Part shown: piece by piece, positions 27,598-35,634 of the stretch
Layout of the letters: each line of letters begins with the position of its first letter
How positions within the stretch are numbered: position 1 is the stretch's first letter
DNA from: Fulvivirga sp. M361
Lineage (GTDB): Bacteria; Bacteroidota; Bacteroidia; Cytophagales; Cyclobacteriaceae
Length of the DNA: 64,000 nt
Assembly (NCBI RefSeq): GCF_007097395.1
Contig: NZ_VKDC01000019.1
Coordinates: 1 to 64,000, forward strand
Direction of reading: 5' to 3'
Notes under the pieces: generated by a model
What the model was told of the DNA's origin: nothing
Seen by the model: the letters and a program-made list of their open reading frames with translations, nothing else
Database searches by the model: none
Translations under genes and position numbers: made by a program

Positions 27598-30596
27598 CAG
27601 TGAATAATATTCCTGGATTTAAGTAACGTTACCACCTGACGGTAAAGCAACGGATTGATGCAATAAAAACCATTCTCAAGTACCAGAATTCCATCCTCAT
27701 ACAAGGGATGAAGTACCGTCCTGCTATCATATGAACTTCTGCCGGTAACTTGCACAAAATCATCTTCACTCATTCCGTCATGAAGCAGAAGTTGTGTTAA
27801 TCCATACAACTTATTTGGCGAATAGCTCTTAAGAAACGAAAAATCAATATCTCGCAAGCAGCTGATGGAAATTGTGTTATCGGACGTCTCACTGGTAGAA
27901 CGTAGCCAATACAATAACGCCAGACTGGCATTCCCTTTGGCAATTTTATTCAAATCATTAAAGTACTGTTTCTGCAATAGTTCTTGTCGGGCCTCCTCAG
28001 ACAGCTTCTTAAATTTCTTACTATTCATATTTATACCGGAAGGCTCGAATACCATGTTGTAACCACTGACTTTATGTCTTCTTTTGATCATATCAACCAT
28101 TTGTTCATTATCAAATTCGTCCAGCTTCACCACATAACCGAAGTGATCGGATAGACCCAGTGTTTTATCCAGGTAGTCCCAGGCATATTGCGTACATCCT
28201 ACGATCCAAAACACATTCTTACTGGTAAGCGAAATCATCCGGATCAATTGTTTCAAGCCCTCAAACCCATGCACCTTTTTTAGGTAAAGTCGTTGAATAT
28301 TTTCTACGATGATCACCCTTTTAATTCCCTGATTAAGGTAGTTGACAATATCCGCCGAACTCACAAACTTTTGATCCAGGGACTTTGAAAAAAATGCCAC
28401 TATCTCATTCGGTCTTAAGACCCTCGATGCGGGTGATATCCTGATCACTTCTTTCGAACTGGCCAGTTCCTTTAAATAGAAATTGAATAGTGTAGTAAGC
28501 CCACTTCCCTTTTCACCTACAACGACTGAAGCTGCAAAACGCTTTTTCATCCAGTTATTATAAGCCGTTGTTAATTGTCGTATTTCTTTAGGACGGGTCT
28601 GATAAAAATTTTCGTCCTCTAACGGCTGCGCCCTGAAAAGTCGTTGATAAACAAAAGGCAGTTTATTAATTGAATGTTCCGTTTCAGCCAGAAAATCTGC
28701 CAACTCTGTAGAAATAGCTTCTGACTCAGTAGAAATGCCATAACGTTTAAATACCTGATGAACAAATTCAGTTGTTTTCCGGTAACGTATCCTACTCAAA
28801 CGGGCTACCGTGGGAAATATATTTCGAATGCCTTCAAGAACACGGTCCCGTAAAGCCCTGCTTTGCTCTATCGCCTTTGCACGCGCAATACGAACACGTA
28901 TTTCAAAGATGTTTTCGTTGTTCGTGAATTTTACCAGACTCTTATTGAACAGTTCTACTGCGTTGTAGAGATCTTCGCCCACCCCTTGTTGCATTTTTCG
29001 GAAGCTCTCGCGAATCTCTTCTAATTTCTGCAGCGTCCTTTGCAGTCCTTCAAAGGCTATTTTACGAGGGTCATCTTTGCTGTCTTTTTCTTCAAACAGC
29101 GACAATGCAGAAGCCAAATTAAATTCCGCAATCTTATCCAGTTCAGTTAACTGGTGAAGTATTTCACTAATTTGAGTCGTAGTTTTTACCTTCACATTTC
29201 TGGCCACTTTCTGAAACTGCGGCCACGATTCAAAATTGATCAGCTCATAAGGTGAGATCGTATTCACCGAAGACGAACGCAACGGCATATTGTATTCAAA
29301 TTTATTAACTACGGCCCTATTTTCGCTAATGGAGTTAATACGATGGTCCATTCGCGCTTCCACTTCATTAACAATATCCGGGATATCCTGTGACAAAATG
29401 AGTTCACCAATCTCTTCTGCCGTTTTGCCCAGATCACCCTTTAGAAGACTTTGATGCTCCGCTATTAATACTGCCTGCAGGTTTTCTGCATTTGTCTGAT
29501 TTATACCATTCACATGCTTCTGTACCAACACATTCAGGCGATCGAATTCCGGTATAATAACCCCTTGAATCCGCTCTCTCAGTTTTCGATCAGAAACATA
29601 AAATTGTGCCAGTGCAGCATATATAATGGAATATAACTCTATATCTATCTCCCAATCATCTGACATTACTCTTAACGTGTTATGCCATCCCTTTGTAAGC
29701 ACATCATATTTTCTAATAACACGTTGTCGTTTTTTCTTCAGATTACGTGGATTAAAGCGATTGTTGGTCAGTTCAATAGTACCTGCCTTGACGTATGCCC
29801 CGGCATAGTCGCTAAAGAGGGTTTCAAATACATTTCTTACCGCTATCCGGAATTCCTCTTTTTTCCGGGCTAAGTCGACCTTGAGTTGATCAAAACGTGA
29901 AACCCAATCCGCCTGGAATTGGAATTTTTTCTCTTCTGATATACATTGATCAAAGGCATGGTCTATGATTTCATCTAATTTCCATACTCCTTTTGAAACA
30001 TCGCAAAGGGATAAATAGTAATTGGAAAGTTGTGGCACCAGCCGATTAAATAGTTCCTCTTCAAGATAAAATCGTGACAAGCGTCGGAAGTATATTTTGT
30101 GATACCAGGGTTTGAGTGGTTTAACCGGTTTTTTAAATAACCTCCTGAATGAATTGGTCATTTTCTCGGGCCACTTGGAAATACTATAAAACAATCGTTT
30201 AAACCATTTCCCTAGTTTTATAGCCTTCCCGTCACTTTGCTGGCATTCAAACCGCTCCATATCCTGAGCACGACGCAGATGCATGTCAAAGGTCTGTACA
30301 TAGTCATGCAGCGCTTTGCTAAAAGGAGCAAACTCTTCATGAAGTGTCCTGACTTCGAAAGCTTTAAAATAGCCCCCTACCGACTTTAGCCATTCCGACT
30401 TGGCCATGGCTATATAGCGAAGTTCCTTAGCCACTTCATTTTGCTGTTGTTGCAGCTTTTTAAGCTTACCAAGGTATTGAAAGTATTGGTCCAGGAAAGA
30501 GGCATAAGCATCAAACCGGGCATCCATTGCGGTCAGAAAATGTGACTCCAGCATAGAGCCTACCTGCTGCTTATGATTTTCTAATTCTTCGGGCAT
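27597..30596 (-). CDS. Large P-loop (AAA/STAND-like) protein coupled to an MscS channel
   Basis: A 999-residue protein with no recognised family. Residues 1-650 are mostly alpha-helical and rich in charged residues with coiled-coil stretches; there is no signal peptide or clear membrane helix. A P-loop-like motif VVGEKGSGLTTLF lies near 690-700, but the usual Walker A lysine is Leu (GxxGxGLT). A Walker B-like strand RVIIVENIQRLY is near 760 and also lacks the usual DE pair. A sensor-like strand, FWIVGCTQYAWDYL, lies near 800. The last 80 residues look like a winged helix. The arrangement recalls STAND/Orc-like regulators. It is the first gene of a two-gene unit with the MscS gene. Confidence 0.8.
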   Translation of the reverse strand: MPEELENHKQQVGSMLESHFLTAMDARFDAYASFLDQYFQYLGKLKKLQQQQNEVAKELRYIAMAKSEWLKSVGGYFKAFEVRTLHEEFAPFSKALHDYVQTFDMHLRRAQDMERFECQQSDGKAIKLGKWFKRLFYSISKWPEKMTNSFRRLFKKPVKPLKPWYHKIYFRRLSRFYLEEELFNRLVPQLSNYYLSLCDVSKGVWKLDEIIDHAFDQCISEEKKFQFQADWVSRFDQLKVDLARKKEEFRIAVRNVFETLFSDYAGAYVKAGTIELTNNRFNPRNLKKKRQRVIRKYDVLTKGWHNTLRVMSDDWEIDIELYSIIYAALAQFYVSDRKLRERIQGVIIPEFDRLNVLVQKHVNGINQTNAENLQAVLIAEHQSLLKGDLGKTAEEIGELILSQDIPDIVNEVEARMDHRINSISENRAVVNKFEYNMPLRSSSVNTISPYELINFESWPQFQKVARNVKVKTTTQISEILHQLTELDKIAEFNLASALSLFEEKDSKDDPRKIAFEGLQRTLQKLEEIRESFRKMQQGVGEDLYNAVELFNKSLVKFTNNENIFEIRVRIARAKAIEQSRALRDRVLEGIRNIFPTVARLSRIRYRKTTEFVHQVFKRYGISTESEAISTELADFLAETEHSINKLPFVYQRLFRAQPLEDENFYQTRPKEIRQLTTAYNNWMKKRFAASVVVGEKGSGLTTLFNFYLKELASSKEVIRISPASRVLRPNEIVAFFSKSLDQKFVSSADIVNYLNQGIKRVIIVENIQRLYLKKVHGFEGLKQLIRMISLTSKNVFWIVGCTQYAWDYLDKTLGLSDHFGYVVKLDEFDNEQMVDMIKRRHKVSGYNMVFEPSGINMNSKKFKKLSEEARQELLQKQYFNDLNKIAKGNASLALLYWLRSTSETSDNTISISCLRDIDFSFLKSYSPNKLYGLTQLLLHDGMSEDDFVQVTGRSSYDSRTVLHPLYEDGILVLENGFYCINPLLYRQVVTLLKSRNIIH

Positions 30597-30703
30597 GGAA
30601 AGGTAAGTTAACTTTCTATGCTCATATGTAAAAATACAGGGTGCATAATTGCCAATTTAAGGCATTGCAAAACGTATTTCTCTATCTTTAACTGCAAAGA
30701 GGG

Positions 30704-30736
30704 CATAAAAAAAGTCGAAGCGCAAGCTCCGACTTT
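30704..30736 (-). terminator. Terminator downstream of the DUF2911 gene
   Basis: An 11-bp stem with one mismatch (AAAGTCGAAGC at 30711-30721 with GCTCCGACTTT at 30726-30736) and a GCAA loop. On the minus strand it is followed by TTTTAT. It lies 27 bp beyond the stop of the gene at 30763. Confidence 0.75.
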
Positions 30737-30762
30737 AAAACGTCATTATGTATTCTCAAAGT

Positions 30763-31260
30763 CTATTGGACCCCCACTTTGACAAGGGATTTTTCCCAGG
30801 CCAATACTACACCATCTTTTTCTACACTAATGTCAAACGTTTCAACATGATCAGCAGGTTTTCCGGCTGCCACTTTAACACGTAAAACATCCTTGGATTC
30901 ATCGTATTTGTAAGCTCCCCATTGTTCCGGTTCGCTGTTAAATATGATGGTCCATTCCTTCTCTCCGGGGATAGTAAAAAAGCTGTATTTTCCTTTTGGT
31001 AGTTTTTTACCTTCCACCTTAATGTCCTTGCTTACTTCAAAAGTGGTAGCATTGTTAGCACCTGTTCTCCATACTTTGCCATAAGGTACTTTATCACCGC
31101 CAATCATGGTCCTGCCTCTTGCTGAGGGTTGATGATAGTTAATCTTTATTTCTGCACCACTTATCGTTCCTTTTGCTTCAGCCGGTGGACTTTCCTGCCC
31201 ATAAGCACAAGATATCAGTAGTAAAAGCGCAACAGAAAATAAAATGTTCAATTGTTTCAT
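30763..31260 (-). CDS. DUF2911 domain secreted protein
   Basis: A 165-residue exported protein. After a signal sequence (FSVALLLLISCAYGQ), which could be cut by signal peptidase I after YGQ or processed as a lipoprotein at LISC, comes a DUF2911 domain. Its typical segments are INYHQPSARGR, YGKVWRTGANNATTFE and GKYSFFTIPGE. The function of DUF2911 proteins, common in Bacteroidota, is not known. I chose the ATG at 31260 because the signal peptide begins there; upstream in-frame starts add an unlikely extension. A terminator follows. Confidence 0.88.
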   Translation of the reverse strand: MKQLNILFSVALLLLISCAYGQESPPAEAKGTISGAEIKINYHQPSARGRTMIGGDKVPYGKVWRTGANNATTFEVSKDIKVEGKKLPKGKYSFFTIPGEKEWTIIFNSEPEQWGAYKYDESKDVLRVKVAAGKPADHVETFDISVEKDGVVLAWEKSLVKVGVQ

Positions 31261-31398
31261 GTGAATAGTTTTAATTGGTTGGCATATATAACGCAAAGCG
31301 TTATCAAGAGTTGACATCAAAGGTTAAAATACCTGTTATGTCGTACGGACAACATTTAGGCATATATTCCGTCACCAGTGTTTTTACTGGCTTATCGC

Positions 31399-32484
31399 TT
31401 AAAACGATTCAGAAAGACCAAAGTATAATCCGCTGGTATCCTTACCTATACCATAATCAACCCTTACATTCAACCGGTCTTTTTCATTGATCATTAGCCG
31501 AAGACCTCCACCTCCGGCCCATTTGAAGTCCCCTAAAGAGAATGAGTCTACCGAACGGGCAACATCACCCATAGCGCCAAAAACAACCACTCCAAGCCAG
31601 GTAATAATCTGTCGACGATATTCAACCTGGGCTGCTAACTGATTTTTATCTCTGAAACGCCCACGGTAATAGCCTCTCATTATCTGATCACCACCTAACA
31701 GTGCTATCTCTCGAAATGGAACGTCACCTTCTGTAAAAACGCCAAGGAATTGTGCCGCAAGAATGTGATCATCTTTAAGCTTCCAATATTTTCTGGCATC
31801 CAATCGATACCTGGCAAAGGTAAAATCACTACCCGTCAAGTCACCGTTAAATAAAGTTGAGACTTCCAAAAAGTTCCCTTCAAATGCATTCAACAGATTA
31901 TCACGACTATCATAAATATAGGAAAGGCCAAGGCCTGAGTAAAGTCCGACGTCTGATTCCAGTTGCTCCAGATCTTCAATAAGAAATTGTGGTTCAAACT
32001 TTAGGTCAAACACACGTACACCGCTGTAGTTAAACCCTGCAAAATGGTATTCCGTGATCTTTTTCAAAACACGTTGCTCAAAGCTAATTACCTTGTAGTC
32101 AAGATCCTCCTCATTTTCTTCTTTGCTATCATTACCAATACCGTAGTAAAAGATCGGAAAATCGAAATAACTCAACTCTCCGAAAAAAGCATAACTTTCG
32201 TCTTTCAGGAATATGTTGTTTTTTACCTGAAAAATCACCTGATCATTAATAGTATAAGCCCCCAAAGTCTGAACATTTGATACACGCGTGTCTTTCGGAT
32301 CTCCCAGGTTAAAAATACCTGTGGCCAAAGCCCCAAAGCCAAAACGTGACTCAGGAGAGTAAAAAGCTACTGGAAAAAGATTGATCTTTACTTTTTTGTC
32401 GACATGTGTAGAATCTTGACTTTGTGCTTTTACAGTGAAGCTACCTGCAAGACAAAGTAACCCTAAAGAAATCTGTCTTACCAT
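31399..32484 (-). CDS. BamA/TamA-family outer membrane beta-barrel protein
   Basis: A 361-residue protein with a signal peptide (LGLLCLAGSFTVKAQ) and a predicted barrel of the surface-antigen (D15/Omp85) type. The typical C-terminal region contains GGDQIMRGYYRGRFRD and VDYGIGKDTSGLYFGLSESF, ending in Phe as outer membrane barrels do. No POTRA domains are seen, so it is a short, barrel-only member and its cargo or partner is unknown. It overlaps the flavin reductase gene by 7 bp. Confidence 0.87.
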   Translation of the reverse strand: MVRQISLGLLCLAGSFTVKAQSQDSTHVDKKVKINLFPVAFYSPESRFGFGALATGIFNLGDPKDTRVSNVQTLGAYTINDQVIFQVKNNIFLKDESYAFFGELSYFDFPIFYYGIGNDSKEENEEDLDYKVISFEQRVLKKITEYHFAGFNYSGVRVFDLKFEPQFLIEDLEQLESDVGLYSGLGLSYIYDSRDNLLNAFEGNFLEVSTLFNGDLTGSDFTFARYRLDARKYWKLKDDHILAAQFLGVFTEGDVPFREIALLGGDQIMRGYYRGRFRDKNQLAAQVEYRRQIITWLGVVVFGAMGDVARSVDSFSLGDFKWAGGGGLRLMINEKDRLNVRVDYGIGKDTSGLYFGLSESF

Positions 32485-33347
32485 TTTTCAACGTTTTGAA
32501 GCAGGATAAGCCAGGCCTCGCTTACATCTCCTTTCTCTAATACCTCTTGGGCTTTGCGATGTAATTCATCACTACTGCGGCCGGATAGCTTATGGGTGGT
32601 ATTGTAATTCTCCACTTCTTTCCGGGATGGAAGAGCTTCCACATTACCCAACCTACCGAGATTATTACCTGTCAAAATCGTGCTGTTGCGTATTGCTTCA
32701 GGCATTCCGTCCACCCCAATACCAAGCGTGGTCAGGGGTTTGGTAATTTCAAAAATCACATCCCGGGAAATTTTACTGTACCAATTACCTCCCATACGGG
32801 CCACAGCATCGAGTTTAAAGGGATCAACAAGGCCATCATTGGTCAACATATTATCTTCCAGATGGACCAATATAACTTCGCATATTACCAGGTTACCTGC
32901 ACCACCTTCTTTACCCAGTCTTTTGACCTCGATCACCTTGCATTCAAAGGAAGCAGGGGACTCTTTTACACGTGGTGGTTTTACTCTTTCGGAAGGAACT
33001 GGTGTTAACCCAGATTTGATAAACTCATTCACCCCACGTGGGTATTCGGTACTTGCCAATGACATTTGTTCTACCATCGGATAGTTTACCATATTAATGA
33101 CCACCTCGGGTACTTCAAGTACATTATCATAACTATGCTTGGAAGTATTATCCCTGCCTCTGCGTGCAGGAGAAAAGATCAAAATGGGTGGGTTGGCACT
33201 GAAAACATTAAAATAGCTGAAAGGACTGAGGTTAACATTGTCCTCACTATCTATTGTACTGGCAAAGGCTATAGGTCGTGGTACTATCGCCCCCAGCAGG
33301 TAGGCATGCAGCTTTCCCAGTGAAACTTCTTTAGGATCTATGGTCAT
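32478..33347 (-). CDS. Flavin reductase-like family protein
   Basis: A 289-residue flavin-binding protein of the flavin-reductase-like superfamily. The N-terminal half holds family features: GAIVPRPIAFASTID, NLSPFSYFNVFSANPPIL and the FSPARRGRDN segment. FMN is the likely cofactor, but no specific reaction can be assigned. It lies between the fumarylacetoacetase gene and the barrel gene, overlapping the latter, so it may take part in aromatic amino acid degradation. Confidence 0.88.
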   Translation of the reverse strand: MTIDPKEVSLGKLHAYLLGAIVPRPIAFASTIDSEDNVNLSPFSYFNVFSANPPILIFSPARRGRDNTSKHSYDNVLEVPEVVINMVNYPMVEQMSLASTEYPRGVNEFIKSGLTPVPSERVKPPRVKESPASFECKVIEVKRLGKEGGAGNLVICEVILVHLEDNMLTNDGLVDPFKLDAVARMGGNWYSKISRDVIFEITKPLTTLGIGVDGMPEAIRNSTILTGNNLGRLGNVEALPSRKEVENYNTTHKLSGRSSDELHRKAQEVLEKGDVSEAWLILLQNVEKW

Positions 33348-33376
33348 TTAACTTTTCTCGCTGTTTAAAACATTAA

Positions 33377-34648
33377 TTAGTCTGCCGGTAAAACTTTAGA
33401 CCGTACTTCTCCAAAACCGATACGTACACCTTCATTTTCCGCAAATCCGCGTATGATTACCGTATCTCCATCTTCAATGAATTTGCGCTCCGAGCCATCT
33501 GATAGTTTTATGGGTCTGGTACCCTTCCAGGCCAATTCAAGCATTGACCCGTAAGAATCAGGAGTAGGTCCGCTAATGGTACCCGATGCATACATATCGC
33601 CAACCTGTATATTACACCCGTTCACTGTTTGATGAGCAAGTTGCTGATTTACATTCCAGTACATGTATTTAAAATTACTCTTACTTACCAGGTCCTCATC
33701 CCCCTGTTCTGGTTGTATGAATACCTGAAGATTAATGTCAAAATTCTTTTGCCCTTCGAATTTTAAATAAGGCAGCACTTCGGGCTCTTGTTCAGGTCCG
33801 TCCACCCTGAAAGGTACCAGTGCATCCATGGTAACAATCCATGGTGATATGGAAGAAGCGAAGCTCTTGGCCAAAAAAGGGCCCAGTGGCACATATTCCC
33901 ATACCTGCACATCCCGGGCAGACCAATCATTGAACAAAACGAATCCGAAAATGTAGTCCTCAGCTTCGGAGGTGCTGACAGCATTCCCTAAGCCGTTTTC
34001 TTTGCAAGTGATAAAAGCCATTTCAAGTTCAAAATCAAGTCGTTTGGATGCTCCGAAACTTGGTTTATCAGCATCAGGCGCTTTGGTTTGTCCTTTTGGC
34101 CGTTTAATATCTACCCCCGAGGGTATGATCGAAGAAGCTCGTCCGTGATATCCTACCGGAAGATGACGCCAGTTAGGCAACAAAGCATTATCAGGATCAC
34201 GAAACATCGTACCGACATTAGTGGCATGCTCGATGCTGGAGTAAAAATCCGTATAGTTTGCCACACTTACCGGCATCAGCATTTCTACTTCTGCCTGAGG
34301 TATTAGTGCTAGTTCGCGGGCAGGCTTATTTTGCTGTAGCTCATCGTTGTCATGCTGAAGCAATTCCGATACTCTCTCCCTTACGGAAGAGGTGATCTTT
34401 TTCCCAAGGCCAATAAAGGAGGTAAGACAAGATTGATTAAAAATGCCCGGAGGTAACTCCAGCCCATCCAGGAACCCATTTTCATGCAGGTACGTCAGAT
34501 CAAGCACATATTCTCCTATGGCCACCCCGGCTGCGGCCTCCAGGTATTCCGTTTTAAATACTCCGAAAGGTAAATTCTGAATAGGAAAATCTGAATCGTC
34601 CGGTATTTTTATCCACGATTTTAAGGATGGGTCATTTGCTTTGCTCAT
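33377..34648 (-). CDS. fahA: Fumarylacetoacetase
   Basis: Cleaves fumarylacetoacetate to fumarate and acetoacetate in tyrosine degradation. The N-terminal FAH domain contains SWIKIPDDSDFPIQNLPFG-like residues (here SDFPIQNLPFG). The catalytic domain shows the metal and substrate residues in YTDFYSSIEHATNVG, PVGYHGRASSI, DFELEMAF, DWSARDVQVWE and GTISGPTPDSYGSMLEL. Length 423 is normal. It is first of a three-gene minus-strand unit, 29 bp before the flavin reductase gene. Confidence 0.96.
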   Translation of the reverse strand: MSKANDPSLKSWIKIPDDSDFPIQNLPFGVFKTEYLEAAAGVAIGEYVLDLTYLHENGFLDGLELPPGIFNQSCLTSFIGLGKKITSSVRERVSELLQHDNDELQQNKPARELALIPQAEVEMLMPVSVANYTDFYSSIEHATNVGTMFRDPDNALLPNWRHLPVGYHGRASSIIPSGVDIKRPKGQTKAPDADKPSFGASKRLDFELEMAFITCKENGLGNAVSTSEAEDYIFGFVLFNDWSARDVQVWEYVPLGPFLAKSFASSISPWIVTMDALVPFRVDGPEQEPEVLPYLKFEGQKNFDINLQVFIQPEQGDEDLVSKSNFKYMYWNVNQQLAHQTVNGCNIQVGDMYASGTISGPTPDSYGSMLELAWKGTRPIKLSDGSERKFIEDGDTVIIRGFAENEGVRIGFGEVRSKVLPAD

Positions 34649-34786
34649 GTAATTTTCGTTGAATGAATTTGATAAAGCTTTAGATAAGTCAATCCACTAA
34701 GTACCTCTCAAAATATAACCGATTTCAACAGGAAATGTCTCATTGTCAGGCACAATCTTTTGAAGTGCGAAGTTAATATGAAATGC

Positions 34787-35449
34787 TCATTTATTTGTAT
34801 CACCGGAAGGCTGGCTTATGGCAAATGTCATCAGTCCCAGTAATACGTAAATGCCGCCTGAAATATATTGGTGTATACGACCGTATAAGGGACTATTTTT
34901 GAGCCATCCGGCTATTTTAGCAGATAAAAAAACATAGATAAGATCACTTATTACAGCGATCCCAATAAACAAAAATCCTAAAAAGATAATTTGAGAAGAA
35001 ACTCCCCCTTTCTCAACGCTTATGAATTGTGGTAAAAAGGCCAGAAAAAAAATGGCTGTTTTGGGATTAAATACGTTTAAGATCACCCCTTCAAAGAAAA
35101 GTCGTGAAAGCGGAGTTTTACTATGGGTTACTAGTACCTGCTGATTATAACGCTTTTTCTCCAGCAGCTTTTTCACTCCTAAAAAGATCAAATAAAAGGC
35201 CCCCAGGTATTTTAATATGGCAAACGCCGTAGCCGACGCCACCAATAAGGCTGAAAGGCCAAACCCGGCGGCAATAACATGAACCAATCCGCCTATGCTA
35301 ATCCCTAGTACAGACACTACACCTGCTTTATGGCCTCGCTCCATGCTTTTAGCTACAATATAAAGCACTGCAGGTCCGGGCATAATGATAAGTAGCCCGG
35401 CTGCTGTAGTGAATAACAGAATATTTTCCAATATAGGTATAGTGATCAT
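34787..35449 (-). CDS. LysE-family translocator
   Basis: A 220-residue membrane protein with about six predicted helices. The N-terminal MPGPAVLYIVAKSMERGHKAGVVSVLG-type segment (key part: MPGPAVLYIV) and NVFNPKTAIFFLAFLPQFI match the LysE/RhtB exporter family, which exports amino acids and related compounds. Substrate cannot be predicted. It is divergent from valS and stands alone. Confidence 0.9.
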   Translation of the reverse strand: MITIPILENILLFTTAAGLLIIMPGPAVLYIVAKSMERGHKAGVVSVLGISIGGLVHVIAAGFGLSALLVASATAFAILKYLGAFYLIFLGVKKLLEKKRYNQQVLVTHSKTPLSRLFFEGVILNVFNPKTAIFFLAFLPQFISVEKGGVSSQIIFLGFLFIGIAVISDLIYVFLSAKIAGWLKNSPLYGRIHQYISGGIYVLLGLMTFAISQPSGDTNK

Positions 35450-35592
35450 ATGAGTAGTTTAATACGTGTACATAGTACGAATAAGAAAATTAGCAAAAAA
35501 TCAGAAAACATCATTAGCGCCTTGCAATAGATAAACTTAATTCTCTTTCCATGACGGATACCAACCATCTTTCAGACCTCATATGGTTTTAC

Positions 35593-35600
35593 TAATTTTG
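35593..35600 (+). promoter_or_regulatory. Promoter -7 element of valS
   Basis: TAATTTTG matches TAnnTTTG. A TTTC, one base off the -33 TTTG, lies 19 bp upstream at 35570-35573. The predicted transcript would carry a leader of about 30 bases before the valS ATG at 35635. Confidence 0.6.
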
Positions 35601-35634
35601 CGCTCTTAAAAAAATTATACGCGCAGCAAGATCT

